From Clostridiales bacterium (GTDB lineage Bacteria; Bacillota; Clostridia; Christensenellales; Aristaeellaceae): a DNA stretch of 64,000 nucleotides. This document shows positions 27,817 to 37,096 of the stretch, one piece after another (within the stretch, counting starts at the first letter, position 1; the number at the start of each line of letters is the position of its first letter). The notes beneath the pieces were generated by a model that did not search any database, was not told the origin of the DNA, and saw nothing but the letters and a program-made list of their open reading frames with translations. The stretch covers positions 1,736,001 to 1,800,000 of the forward strand of contig CP069419.1 in NCBI GenBank assembly GCA_017569285.1, in the 5' to 3' direction. A program made the translations under genes and the position numbers.

Positions 27817-28893
27817 ATGAGAACGACAGCGCTGATCATGGCCGGAGGCCGTGGCGAACGGTTCTGGCCCAAAAGCAGGAAAAACACGCCCAAGCAATTC
27901 CTCTGCCTGACCAACTCTGACCGTACCATGATCCAAAGTACTGTGGACCGCATTCTCCCGATGGTTCAGATTGAGGATATCTATATTGTGACCAACCGGG
28001 CGTACAAGGGCCTGGTTCAGGAGCAGCTTCCGGAACTGCCGGAAGAGAACATCCTCTGCGAGCCGGTGGCGAAAAATACGGCGCCGTGCATCGGCTGGGG
28101 CGCAGCAGCGATCCGGAAGAAATATGGGGACGCCATGATGCTGGTTCTCCCCAGCGACCATCTGATCCTGCAGCCGCATATTTTCCGCAATGTGCTGAAA
28201 AGCGCGATCAGCGTGGCGGAAGAGACCAGCGCGCTGGTAACCCTGGGAATCGCGCCGACGGTTCCGGATACCGGATACGGCTATATCCAGTATGACACGG
28301 AAGGTTCCGGCGTATTCCACGGCGTGTTCCGGGTGAAGTGCTTTGTTGAGAAGCCGGACATGGAAACGGCCAAGAAGTACCTGGCAAGCGGCGAATACCT
28401 GTGGAACAGCGGAATGTTCATCTGGAAGGCATCGACCGTGCTGCGGGAGATGGAAACATTCCTTCCGGACAACTATGCCCTGCTGACAAAAATCGAAGAG
28501 GCCATCGGTACGGAGCAGGAGGAAGCGGTGCTTGAGGATTGCTTCAGCCGGATGGAGCCGATTTCCATTGACTACGGCGTGATGGAACGGGCAAAGGAAG
28601 TCTACGTCCTGCCCGCGAGCTTCGGCTGGGACGATGTGGGCAGCTGGCTGGCGGTGGGCCGGATTAATCCCAGCAACGATATGGGAAACGTGATCAAGGG
28701 CGACGTGGTGACGGTGGATTCCACCCGCTGCATTGTGCAGGGAGGCGACAAGACCATTGCCATGGTCGGCCTGGAGGATACCATCATTGTGGATACCAAG
28801 GATGCGCTGCTGGTCTGCGCGAAGGACAGCGCCGGCGAAATCCGGAAAGTGCTGGAAATCCTCCGGGCGGTTAACCGCACGGAGCTGCTGTAA
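27817..28893 (+). CDS. manC: Mannose-1-phosphate guanylyltransferase
   Basis: A 358-aa enzyme forming GDP-mannose from mannose-1-phosphate and GTP. MAGGRGERFWPKSR near the N-terminus is the pyrophosphorylase signature and FVEKPDMETAKKYL near 170 is the sugar-binding motif. It lacks the C-terminal phosphomannose isomerase cupin of bifunctional ManC/AlgA enzymes, so isomerase must come from elsewhere. It opens the operon whose next two products turn GDP-mannose into GDP-rhamnose. AAGGAGAAG precedes the ATG. Confidence 0.92.
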   Translation: MRTTALIMAGGRGERFWPKSRKNTPKQFLCLTNSDRTMIQSTVDRILPMVQIEDIYIVTNRAYKGLVQEQLPELPEENILCEPVAKNTAPCIGWGAAAIRKKYGDAMMLVLPSDHLILQPHIFRNVLKSAISVAEETSALVTLGIAPTVPDTGYGYIQYDTEGSGVFHGVFRVKCFVEKPDMETAKKYLASGEYLWNSGMFIWKASTVLREMETFLPDNYALLTKIEEAIGTEQEEAVLEDCFSRMEPISIDYGVMERAKEVYVLPASFGWDDVGSWLAVGRINPSNDMGNVIKGDVVTVDSTRCIVQGGDKTIAMVGLEDTIIVDTKDALLVCAKDSAGEIRKVLEILRAVNRTELL

Positions 28894-28942
28894 AGGAATA
28901 ACCATATCATTCGGATGACATAAGGAAAAGAGGGTATTTGAA

Positions 28943-29989
28943 ATGAAAAAGGCGCTGATTACGGGAATTACCGGACAGGACGGAAGCTATCTGGCGGAGC
29001 TGCTGCTGGACAAGGGATATGAGGTGCATGGCATCATCCGCCGCTCCTCGGTGCCGACAACCAGCCGGATTGACCATATTATCGACCGGCTGGTGATCCA
29101 CGAAGGAGACCTTTCCGATTCATCCAGCATCAGCAAGATCGTGCTGAAAGTGAAGCCGGATGAAATTTACAACCTGGCGGCCCAGAGCCATGTACAGGTT
29201 TCGTTTGAAGCGGCGGAATACACAGGCGACGTTGACGCGCTGGGTGTGCTGCGGATCCTGGAAGCGGTGCACAATGCCGGGCTGGACAAAACCTGCCGGG
29301 TTTACCAGGCGTCCACTTCCGAACTGTACGGAAAGGTGGAGGAAGTGCCGCAGAACGAAAAAACCCCCTTCCATCCGTACTCCCCGTATGCGGTAGCCAA
29401 GCAGTACGGCTTCTGGATGATCCGTCAGTACCGGGACGCGTACGGAATCTTTGCCTGCAACGGCATCCTGTTCAACCATGAGAGCGAGCGCCGGGGAGAA
29501 ACCTTCGTAACCCGGAAGATTACCCGCGCGGCCGGCCGGATTGCCTGCGGGCTGCAGGACCACCTGGAGCTGGGCAACCTGGATTCCCTGCGTGACTGGG
29601 GCTACGCGAAGGATTACGTGGAGTGCATGTGGCTGATCCTGCAGCAGGACGAGCCGGATGACTACGTAATCGCGACCGGTGTGCAGCATACGGTGCGGGA
29701 ATTTACCACGCTGGCCTTTGCCCATGACGGAATCGAGATCGAGTGGAAGGGCGAAGGAATCAACGAAAAGGGATATGACAAAAAGACCGGGAAGATGGTC
29801 GTCTGCGTCAACGAAAAATGGTACCGGCCGACCGACGTGGTCAACCTCTGGGGCGACCCGACCAAAGCCCGGACCAAGCTTGGATGGAATCCGCAGAAGA
29901 CGAGCTATGAAGAGCTGTGCGCCATCATGGCGGAGCATGACCTGAAACTGGCAAAAGCGGAGAAGGCACAGGCGGAGGCCGGAAAATGA
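28943..29989 (+). CDS. gmd: GDP-mannose 4,6-dehydratase
   Basis: A 348-aa SDR that dehydrates GDP-D-mannose to GDP-4-keto-6-deoxy-D-mannose using bound [31 protein letters not shown] is the highly conserved Gmd opening; [18 protein letters not shown], the [11 protein letters not shown] catalytic motif and [17 protein letters not shown] follow in the normal order. It overlaps rmd by 4 nt (ATGA), as expected for partners that hand over an unstable keto-sugar. Confidence 0.97.
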   Translation: MKKALITGITGQDGSYLAELLLDKGYEVHGIIRRSSVPTTSRIDHIIDRLVIHEGDLSDSSSISKIVLKVKPDEIYNLAAQSHVQVSFEAAEYTGDVDALGVLRILEAVHNAGLDKTCRVYQASTSELYGKVEEVPQNEKTPFHPYSPYAVAKQYGFWMIRQYRDAYGIFACNGILFNHESERRGETFVTRKITRAAGRIACGLQDHLELGNLDSLRDWGYAKDYVECMWLILQQDEPDDYVIATGVQHTVREFTTLAFAHDGIEIEWKGEGINEKGYDKKTGKMVVCVNEKWYRPTDVVNLWGDPTKARTKLGWNPQKTSYEELCAIMAEHDLKLAKAEKAQAEAGK

Positions 29990-30912
29990 GCGGGAAAGCG
30001 CTGATCACCGGCAGCGAAGGCTTTGTGGGGAAATACCTGCAGGCGGAGCTGGCCAGTAACGGATATGAGATCATCCGGGCAGATATTGTTTCCGGGCCGG
30101 GGGTGCATTCCATCAATCTTCTGGATGAAGGGAATGTACGGGAACTGGTCAGCGCGGAACAGCCGGATGTGATCTTCCACCTGGCTGCCCAGGCGGATGT
30201 CGGGAAGTCATGGAAACAGCCGCAGGCAACGATGCAGATGAACGTAACAGCCGCCATCAACGTGATGGAGGCTGTTCGTGCTGTGAAAGGGAAACAGGCG
30301 GCGATCCTGATGGTGGGCTCTTCGGACCAGTACGGAAACCTGGGGGAGGCCGGAGCCAGCGTTTCGGAAGAAACCGGGATGCGGCCCCAGTCTCCGTACG
30401 CGGTATCCAAGCGTGCCCAGGAGGAAATGGCAAAGCTGTACGCAAAGGCCTACGGGCTGCGGATCTGCATGACGCGGTCTTTCAACCACGGCGGAGCGGG
30501 ACAGCGCACCGGGTTTATGATTCCCGATTTCGCGTCCGGAATTGTCCGGATTGAGCGCGGGGAAAGCGACTGCCTGCTGGTGGGAAACCTGACGGCAAGG
30601 CGCGACTTTACCCATGTGCGGGACGTGGTCCGGGCTTACCGGCTGATTGCCGAGAAAGGGCAGCCCGGGGAGATTTACAACGTGGGATCCGGGAAAACAT
30701 ACAGCGCGCAGGAAGTGCTGGACAGCCTGATCTCAATGGCAAAATGCGAGGTGCCGGTGCGGCAGGATCCCTCCCGGCTGCGGCCGAGCGATACACCGGT
30801 AATCTGCTGTGACCACAGCAAGCTGACCCGGGATACAGGCTGGGAACCGGAACTCCCGATGGAGCGGATCCTGACGGATACGCTGGAATACTACCGCGGA
30901 TTGAACGCGTGA
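29986..30912 (+). CDS. rmd: GDP-4-keto-6-deoxy-D-mannose reductase (GDP-D-rhamnose synthase)
   Basis: A 308-aa SDR likely reducing the Gmd product at C4 to GDP-D-rhamnose. Motifs are [14 protein letters not shown] (NAD(P) site), [21 protein letters not shown] (YxxxK) and [20 protein letters not shown]. The last is typical of Rmd rather than of Fcl/WcaG, the GDP-fucose synthase, which also epimerises. With the ABC exporter downstream this matches the organisation of D-rhamnan loci such as the Pseudomonas A-band. A GDP-6-deoxy-talose reductase is a less likely alternative. Confidence 0.85.
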   Translation: MSGKALITGSEGFVGKYLQAELASNGYEIIRADIVSGPGVHSINLLDEGNVRELVSAEQPDVIFHLAAQADVGKSWKQPQATMQMNVTAAINVMEAVRAVKGKQAAILMVGSSDQYGNLGEAGASVSEETGMRPQSPYAVSKRAQEEMAKLYAKAYGLRICMTRSFNHGGAGQRTGFMIPDFASGIVRIERGESDCLLVGNLTARRDFTHVRDVVRAYRLIAEKGQPGEIYNVGSGKTYSAQEVLDSLISMAKCEVPVRQDPSRLRPSDTPVICCDHSKLTRDTGWEPELPMERILTDTLEYYRGLNA

Positions 30913-30943
30913 GAAAACAGGAAACGGAGCACAGGAAAACAGT

Positions 30944-31723
30944 ATGATTCAGACACTGAAAGAGATCTGGGAATACCGGACGATGATTCAGTCGCTGGTG
31001 CACAAAGACCTTCGGGGACGGTACCAGGCAAGCGTCCTGGGCTTCCTGTGGACGTTTATTGTTCCGCTTTGCCAGCTGCTGGTATATACGGTGGTTTTTT
31101 CCGTGATTCTCCGGTCCGGGATTGAGAAATTCTACCTGTACCTGTTTGTGGCGCTGATTCCCTGGAATTTCTTCTCCTCCTGCCTTACGGGGGGATCCAA
31201 CTGCATCATCCTCCAGCAGTCATTGGTGAACAAGATCTATTTCCCCAGGGAGGTTGTGCCGATTTCCTATGTCACCAGCTCATTTGTGAACATGCTGTAC
31301 TGTGAAATCGTCGTTTTTGCCGTGTGCATTATTTCCGGTGTGCAGTTCAGCATTCCCGGGCTGCTGTGCCTGCCGCTGGTGATGATTATCGAGTACGTTT
31401 TTGCGCTGGGCATCACGATGATCATGTGCTCGATCAATGTCTACTTCCGCGACCTGGAGCATATCCTCGGGATTGTATCCATGGCCTGGATGTTCCTGAC
31501 GCCGATCATGTATGACATTTCCAATGTTCCGGAGCGGCTTCGTCCGATATTCATGCTGAATCCCATGACCGGGATCATCACCGCATACCGGGATATTATG
31601 TACAGCGGAACGGTGCCCCGGCTGGGGACGTTGGGGATGATCTTCCTGATGGGGATGGTTTTCCTGGCTGCCGGGTTCCTGATCTTCGGCAGGATGAAAC
31701 GCCGCTTTTCGGAGGTGATGTAA
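30944..31723 (+). CDS. wzm: Polysaccharide ABC transporter permease
   Basis: A 259-aa ABC-2 type permease with six helices. The N-terminal amphipathic segment (LKEIWEYRTMIQSLVHKDLRGRYQASVLGFLW) before helix 1 and the NPMTGIITAYRDIMY stretch near the C-terminus are standard for Wzm/TagG/RfbD proteins. It forms the channel through which an undecaprenyl-linked polymer leaves the cytoplasm, powered by the Wzt-type ATPase 2 nt downstream. Confidence 0.93.
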   Translation: MIQTLKEIWEYRTMIQSLVHKDLRGRYQASVLGFLWTFIVPLCQLLVYTVVFSVILRSGIEKFYLYLFVALIPWNFFSSCLTGGSNCIILQQSLVNKIYFPREVVPISYVTSSFVNMLYCEIVVFAVCIISGVQFSIPGLLCLPLVMIIEYVFALGITMIMCSINVYFRDLEHILGIVSMAWMFLTPIMYDISNVPERLRPIFMLNPMTGIITAYRDIMYSGTVPRLGTLGMIFLMGMVFLAAGFLIFGRMKRRFSEVM

Positions 31724-31725
31724 AA

Positions 31726-33003
31726 GTGGTGGAGCAGAAACCGGATCAGATTGTGATTGACGTACGGAACATCCGGAAGAAATATAAAATCTACTACGAC
31801 AAGGGGAATACGCTGAAGGACCGGATCCTGTTCCGGAACCGGCGGAGGCATGAGGATCACTGGGTGCTGAAGGGCGTTTCCTTCCAGGTCCGGAAGGGAG
31901 AAGCAGTCGGTCTGATCGGGGAAAACGGATGCGGAAAGAGCACCACCCTGAAGATGCTGACAAAGATCCTGTATCCCGACGAAGGGGAAATCACCATGGT
32001 CGGCCGGGTCTCCAGCCTGATTGAGCTGGGCGCCGGATTCCATCCGGACCTGAGCGGGCGGGAAAACATCTACACAAACGCGTCCATTTTCGGCCTGAAA
32101 CGGAAAGAAATTGACAACCGGCTGGAGGAGATTATTTCCTTCTCGGAGCTGGGAGAGTTTATTGACAATCCGGTACGGACCTATTCCTCGGGTATGTATA
32201 TGCGGCTGGCGTTTGCCGTCGCGATCAATGTGGACGCGGATATCCTGCTGATCGACGAGATCCTGGCGGTGGGAGACGCAGCCTTCCAGGCAAAGTGCTT
32301 CAAGAAACTCCAGGAAATCAAGGCCAGGGGAACCACGATTGTGATCGTATCCCATTCCCTGGGACAGATTGAACAGATCTGCGAGCGGAGCATCTGGATC
32401 AATGACGGGGTGATCCGGATGGAAGGCGCCCCGCGGGACGTTCATCCACATTACATGGAGTATATGGCCCGGAAGAATATGCCCCCGGAACCGGAAGGCG
32501 CCAAAGAGGAACCGGCTGCGGAAGCCGGCCCGGAGGCTGCCGCCCCGCAGAAGCCGGAAGAAACCGAACCGGCGGAGAAAAAACGCTGGGGAAGCGGCGA
32601 AGCCCGCATGACCAATGTGGAAGTATTGGGCAGGGACGGAAAACCCCACCGGCATTTTTCACCCAGTGAACCGATTACGGTCCGGATTGACTATACAGCC
32701 GATAAGGTTTTTGAAAACGCGGTGGCAGGCCTTGCAATCTACCGGAGCGACCAGACATATATCTACGGGACCAATACGCTGATCGACACGTCCAGGACGG
32801 TTACGCTCCGGGAGGCCGGGACGATCCGGCTGGAAATGGACTGCCTGCCGGTAGCAAACGGGGAGTATACCATTGACCTGGCCCTGCACCGGCCGGATGG
32901 GTTTGACTATGATTTCTGGCGGGAGATCTGTACAATCTACATTTCGGACAAGATCCAGACCCCGGGCGTGATCTATCTCCCGCACCACTGGGACGTTCAG
33001 TAA
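31726..33003 (+). CDS. wzt: Polysaccharide ABC transporter ATPase with C-terminal glycan-binding domain
   Basis: A 425-aa Wzt. The ATPase fills residues 1-245: Walker A GENGCGKST near 65, the YSSGM signature near 153 and Walker B ILLIDEILAVGD near 174. A Pro/Glu/Ala-rich linker (about 250-285) leads to a beta-rich C-terminal domain (about 290-425) like those that recognise the capped end of the polymer in O8/O9a Wzt; TagH-like or short ATPases lack it. Such a domain implies that export depends on a terminal modification, which the next gene may provide. Start is GTG at 31726 (another GTG follows at 31729), with GGAGGTGA inside the end of wzm. Confidence 0.92.
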   Translation: MVEQKPDQIVIDVRNIRKKYKIYYDKGNTLKDRILFRNRRRHEDHWVLKGVSFQVRKGEAVGLIGENGCGKSTTLKMLTKILYPDEGEITMVGRVSSLIELGAGFHPDLSGRENIYTNASIFGLKRKEIDNRLEEIISFSELGEFIDNPVRTYSSGMYMRLAFAVAINVDADILLIDEILAVGDAAFQAKCFKKLQEIKARGTTIVIVSHSLGQIEQICERSIWINDGVIRMEGAPRDVHPHYMEYMARKNMPPEPEGAKEEPAAEAGPEAAAPQKPEETEPAEKKRWGSGEARMTNVEVLGRDGKPHRHFSPSEPITVRIDYTADKVFENAVAGLAIYRSDQTYIYGTNTLIDTSRTVTLREAGTIRLEMDCLPVANGEYTIDLALHRPDGFDYDFWREICTIYISDKIQTPGVIYLPHHWDVQ

Positions 33004-33026
33004 CGGAAAGGAGCGGCGGACGGCAT

Positions 33027-34271
33027 ATGGCGGGAAAACTGCGCAGGATCATCAGCACAATCAGAAATGCCCCGGATATCCTGGAACGGCTGTCCGCGCG
33101 GATGGACCATGCCGCACAGCAGCTGGAGGATATGAACCGGACGCTGCAGGAGCAGGGGGACCGGCTGAATGAGGCGAATGACCGGCTGAACCTGGCCAAT
33201 GACCGGCAGAACGGGGCTGACAAGCGGCTGGACGAAGCGGAGCACGCCCTGCGGGCGGACAACGACCGCCTGAACCTGGCCAATGACCGGCAGAACGGGA
33301 CGGACAAACGGCTGGACGAAGCAGAGCATGCCCTGCGGGCGGACAACGACCGCCTGAACCTGGCCAGTGACCGGCAGAACGGAACGGATAAGCGCCTGGA
33401 CCAGGCGGAAAATGAACTCCGGAGCATCCGGACCGGTGACTGGATGATCCGGAATCCGGAACTGCTGCGGGTGCTGAACCGGGAGATGAGCATCCAGCCG
33501 ACCGTATGGGGAAATCCGGACCGGATCCGGGCGGCCAAAACCGCGGCGGTGGATTCCTGCCTTTTCAATACCAATTCGGGTACCATTACGATCGGCGAAT
33601 ATTCATTTGCCGGATCGCGGGTGAGCCTCCTGGCCGGGAGCCATGATCCCGAACTGACGGGTTTCCTGCGGCGGGACGCGGAGGAGACCGAGGGATACGA
33701 CATTGTCATCGGGAACGGCGTATGGATGGCCTCCGGCTGTACGATCCTCGGGCCGTGCACCATCGGGGATAACGCGGTGATTGCGGCCGGGGCGGTTGTC
33801 GTTCCGGGGACGGAAGTACCGGCCAATACGATTTTCGGCGGGGTTCCGGCAAAGCAGATCGGAACACTGGCCGGGCAGGAGGCCGGGGAAGGTCCCGGCG
33901 CGGCGGTGATCCGGGCACTGGCCCGGAACCGGGGTGTGCTGTTCACGGACGGCTGGTCAGAAAAAGCGATGTTTCCCGGAATTGTGCAGCCGGGTTACTG
34001 GCTGGAAAAAGAGACCGGAACGATCCTCCTGGGCTGTGCCGAATGGAGGTTCCTGTACGGGGTGGAAGGCGGAGAAAGCGCGGCGGTGCATATTTCCGAC
34101 GGGAAAGGATTTGAAAAGGACATCCCATTTACCGGTACAGGGGAAATGGCGGTTACCTTCCCGTATGAAAGCGGATATGAATCCATCCGGGTAACACAGG
34201 CTCCGGGTTCGGGCAGGCTGTTCTTATCGACCCTGCCGGGTACATGCGGAAAAGGGGAAGAGGAAACATGA
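33027..34271 (+). CDS. Coiled-coil plus left-handed beta-helix acyltransferase
   Basis: A 414-aa protein with three parts. Residues about 10-140 are a predicted coiled coil containing three near-identical 28-residue repeats (see 33180-33431). Residues about 165-290 are a hexapeptide-repeat acyltransferase of the CatB/maltose O-acetyltransferase type: ITIGEYSFAGSRVSLLAGSHD gives the likely catalytic His, and IVIGNGVWMASGCTILG, CTIGDNAVIAAGAVV and IFGGVPAKQIG complete the helix. The last 120 residues are an uncharacterised beta-rich domain. It sits 23 nt after wzt. In enteric O9a systems WbdD couples a coiled coil to a chain-capping enzyme; this protein has the same combination with an acyltransferase. 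That analogy is inference; the acyltransferase fold is clear. Confidence 0.8.
   Translation: MAGKLRRIISTIRNAPDILERLSARMDHAAQQLEDMNRTLQEQGDRLNEANDRLNLANDRQNGADKRLDEAEHALRADNDRLNLANDRQNGTDKRLDEAEHALRADNDRLNLASDRQNGTDKRLDQAENELRSIRTGDWMIRNPELLRVLNREMSIQPTVWGNPDRIRAAKTAAVDSCLFNTNSGTITIGEYSFAGSRVSLLAGSHDPELTGFLRRDAEETEGYDIVIGNGVWMASGCTILGPCTIGDNAVIAAGAVVVPGTEVPANTIFGGVPAKQIGTLAGQEAGEGPGAAVIRALARNRGVLFTDGWSEKAMFPGIVQPGYWLEKETGTILLGCAEWRFLYGVEGGESAAVHISDGKGFEKDIPFTGTGEMAVTFPYESGYESIRVTQAPGSGRLFLSTLPGTCGKGEEET
33180..33431 (+). repeat. Three 84-bp in-frame tandem repeats
   Basis: Units at 33180-33263, 33264-33347 and 33348-33431 each encode 28 residues with the core DRLNLANDRQNG and DKRLDEAEHALR. 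The first two units are almost identical in DNA; the third diverges at its end. Twenty-eight residues equal four heptads, so gain or loss of a unit would lengthen or shorten the coiled coil without breaking its register. Confidence 0.93.
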
Positions 34272-34699
34272 CAGAAGAGAATACCATCACGGTGGATACT
34301 GAGAAAATCATGGATGAAATCCGGGAACGGGTCCGGGAACACGGTGAATATGAATCGATCCTTTCTTTTGATGAGATTCCCATGCCGGCGGCGGAAACTG
34401 CGGCTTCGCCTGCTCCCGCAGGCGGGGAAGGCCCGCTGAAGGATCGTGTGCTGCGGCGGATCGGAAGCTGGCTGGTTCCGTGGGTATACCCGATTACGGA
34501 GAAAAGGCTTCCTTTCCGGATTTATAAACGGCTGATGAGTAAAATTGCCCGCTGCGTGCTGTTCCCGCTGGCCCAGCGCGTTACGGAAACCAACGGAAAC
34601 CTGCGGGCCGGGATTGAAGAGACCGCTGCGGAAGTGGACCGGCAGCAGGAACAGATCCGGCTGCTGGAGGCAAGGCTGGAAAAGCTGGAAAGAAAATAA
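34268..34699 (+). CDS. Small coiled-coil protein of unknown function
   Basis: A 143-aa protein with an acidic N-terminus (MTEENTITVDTEKIMDEIRERV), a Pro/Ala linker, a central amphipathic or weakly hydrophobic stretch (RRIGSWLVPWVYPITEKRLPFRIYKRL) that may lie on the membrane, and a C-terminal coiled coil (about 105-143). Its ATG overlaps the preceding stop (ATGA), so it is translationally coupled to the acyltransferase. Similar small coiled-coil proteins occur beside GT4 genes in rhamnan/mannan loci, where they may scaffold transferases. No family is recognised. Confidence 0.65.
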   Translation: MTEENTITVDTEKIMDEIRERVREHGEYESILSFDEIPMPAAETAASPAPAGGEGPLKDRVLRRIGSWLVPWVYPITEKRLPFRIYKRLMSKIARCVLFPLAQRVTETNGNLRAGIEETAAEVDRQQEQIRLLEARLEKLERK

Positions 34700-34735
34700 G
34701 GCAGACAGGATCTTACACGGAAGGAATGGCCAACC

Positions 34736-37075
34736 ATGAAAGTAATACAGTTGATTCCGGTGGTCGCATTTGGGGACGCGGTCAGCAATGATGCCCGGGC
34801 GATTAAAAGCCTGCTGAAAAAAGCGGGATATGACACGGAGCTTTACGCGGAAGCGATTGACGCGCGCCTTCCGGCCGGAACGGCGAAAGAGCTGACCGCC
34901 ATGCCGGAACTGGGTGCGGATGACGTGCTGGTTTACCATGCGTCCACCGGAACGCAGATCAATTATGACCTGCCCAAATACGGCGGACACAAGATCATGA
35001 TTTACCACAATATTACGCCGCCGTCCTATTTCCATGGCTATAACACAGAAGCGGAAAAGAATATGGAATTCGGCTATGCCGGAATCCGGTTCCTGGCGGA
35101 CAAGGTGGAATACTGCATTGCCGATTCCGAATACAACAAGCAGAACCTGCGGGAGATGGGATATAAATGCCCGATCGACGTCTGCCCCATCCTGATTCCC
35201 TTTGCGGATTATGATCAGCAGCCGAATCCGGGAACTATCCGGAAGTATAAAAGTGACGAATGGACCAACCTGCTGTTCGTGGGCCGGATATCCCCAAACA
35301 AAAGGCAGGAGGATGTGATCCGGGCTTTCTACAGCTACCAGAAAGATTACAATCCGAAAACCAGGCTGTTCCTGGTGGGCAACGCGGGCGGATTTGAAAG
35401 CTATGAGCAGCGCCTGAAACAGTACGCGGAAGTGCTGGGGATCGGAGACCGGGTAATCTTCCCGGGGCATATCCGCTTTGATGAGATCCTGGCGTATTAC
35501 CACCTGGCGGATGCGTTTGTGTGCATGAGCGATCATGAGGGATTCTGCGTCCCGCTGATCGAAGCGATGTACTTTGGCAAACCAATCGTTGCCTATAACT
35601 GCACGGCAATTCCCTATACCCTGGGCAAGGGCGGAGTGCTGCTGGACAGCCGGGATCCGGCCGTAGCGGCTGCCGCGATTGACAAAGTTATTCATGATGA
35701 GCAGCTGAAGGCTTCGGTAGCCGCGGGACAGAAGGAAATCCTGGACAGCCTGCAGGCGGAGAAGGTCGGTCATCTGTTCCTGGAACTGATGGGGAAGGCA
35801 ATCGGCTCCCAGACCGGCGAAGGCGTTCAGCCGGCCGAAATCCCGGAAAACGAAACGCCGGCTGCGGTACCGGAGCGAAAAGCGGAAAGCCGGGGCGGAA
35901 AGAAAATCGGATTTATTATTCCGTGGTATGGAGAAAAAATCGGCGGCGGCGCGGAAGCGGAGCTCCGGGGTGTTGTCCATCACCTGGCGGATGCCGGAGT
36001 CAGCCTGGAAGTGCTGACCACCTGCGTAAAGAGTTTCCAGGATGACTGGAACCGGGACTTCCACGAACCTGGACTGACGGAAGAGTACGGCATCGCGGTC
36101 CGCCGCTTCCGGGTCCGGCAGCGGGATGTCCAGGCGTTTGACCGGGTAAACCTGAAACTGATGAATGATATCGCGCTGACCCCGAAGGAAGAGAAGACGT
36201 TCTGTGAGGAAATGATCAACAGCCCGGACCTGATGGACTACATCCGGGACCATGGCGATGAATACGGACTGTTCTTCTTTATCCCGTACATGTTTGGCCC
36301 GGTATATTACGGATGCCAGCTTCATCCGGAAAAATCCATCCTGATTCCCTGCCTGCATGATGAGCGGTACGCATATATGGAATGCTTCCGTGAGGCGTTC
36401 TCCAAAGTGAAGGGCATGATCTTCAACGCGGAACCCGAGCGGTTGCTGGCGGAACGGCTGTATGGCGTGAAGGGGGACAGCTTTGTCACCTTCGGCCTGG
36501 GAATGGACGCCTCCTGGAAAGGAGACGGGGAGCGTTTCCGGCAGAAATTCGGGATCAGTTCCCCGTTCATCCTGTATGCCGGCCGGAAGGATGCCGGAAA
36601 ACGGGTGGACGTGCTGATCCGCAATTTCATTACCTACAAACGGCGGAATGATAACGATATGAAGCTGATCCTGATCGGCGGCGGGGATATCGACATTCCG
36701 TATAACGAAAGCATTATCGACCTGGGATTTGTGGATATCCAGGACAAGTATGACGCGTACGCCGCGGCGGAGATGTTCTGCAATCCCAGCCAGATGGAGA
36801 GCTTCAGCATTGTGATTATGGAAAGCTGGCTGGCCGGCCGGCCGGTCCTGGTGAACGGGCAGTGCGCTGTGACAAAGGATTTTGTGCAGCAGGCAAACGG
36901 CGGGCTTTACTATGAGAGCTATGGTGAGTTTGAGGAGTGCATCCGGTACCTGCTGTCCCATCCGGAGGTCGGAAACCAGATGGGGAAAAACGGCGGGGAA
37001 TATGTTCGCAGCCACTTTGTCTGGGATGTGATTGTGAACAAATACCTGGAATACATTGAACGGTTTTCTTCTTAA
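34736..37075 (+). CDS. Two-domain GT4 glycosyltransferase
   Basis: A 779-aa fusion of two GT-B, family-4 transferases. Domain 1 (about 1-365) has VFVGRISPNKRQ-like LLFVGRISPNKRQEDVI and EGFCVPLIEAM, with the E-x7-E catalytic pair. A Glu/Pro/Ala-rich linker (about 365-385) leads to domain 2 (about 388-779), which starts KIGFIIPWYGEKIGGGAE and has FILYAGRKDAGKRVD and ESFSIVIMESW (again E-x7-E). Such tandem GT4 proteins build alternating linkages in ABC-exported homopolymers, as WbdA does for mannan. With GDP-D-rhamnose made upstream, it probably polymerises D-rhamnose on the lipid carrier. Confidence 0.85.
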   Translation: MKVIQLIPVVAFGDAVSNDARAIKSLLKKAGYDTELYAEAIDARLPAGTAKELTAMPELGADDVLVYHASTGTQINYDLPKYGGHKIMIYHNITPPSYFHGYNTEAEKNMEFGYAGIRFLADKVEYCIADSEYNKQNLREMGYKCPIDVCPILIPFADYDQQPNPGTIRKYKSDEWTNLLFVGRISPNKRQEDVIRAFYSYQKDYNPKTRLFLVGNAGGFESYEQRLKQYAEVLGIGDRVIFPGHIRFDEILAYYHLADAFVCMSDHEGFCVPLIEAMYFGKPIVAYNCTAIPYTLGKGGVLLDSRDPAVAAAAIDKVIHDEQLKASVAAGQKEILDSLQAEKVGHLFLELMGKAIGSQTGEGVQPAEIPENETPAAVPERKAESRGGKKIGFIIPWYGEKIGGGAEAELRGVVHHLADAGVSLEVLTTCVKSFQDDWNRDFHEPGLTEEYGIAVRRFRVRQRDVQAFDRVNLKLMNDIALTPKEEKTFCEEMINSPDLMDYIRDHGDEYGLFFFIPYMFGPVYYGCQLHPEKSILIPCLHDERYAYMECFREAFSKVKGMIFNAEPERLLAERLYGVKGDSFVTFGLGMDASWKGDGERFRQKFGISSPFILYAGRKDAGKRVDVLIRNFITYKRRNDNDMKLILIGGGDIDIPYNESIIDLGFVDIQDKYDAYAAAEMFCNPSQMESFSIVIMESWLAGRPVLVNGQCAVTKDFVQQANGGLYYESYGEFEECIRYLLSHPEVGNQMGKNGGEYVRSHFVWDVIVNKYLEYIERFSS

Positions 37076-37096
37076 GAGCGCGGAGGCGATGAAAAA

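Noticed and set aside
33180-33431. CRISPR-like repeat array
   Set aside because: The repeats are contiguous, without spacers, and in frame within a coiled coil.
34736-37075. Assembly or stop-loss fusion of two glycosyltransferase genes
   Set aside because: A normal flexible linker joins two complete GT4 domains, and such tandem GT4 proteins are known in ABC-exported polymer loci.
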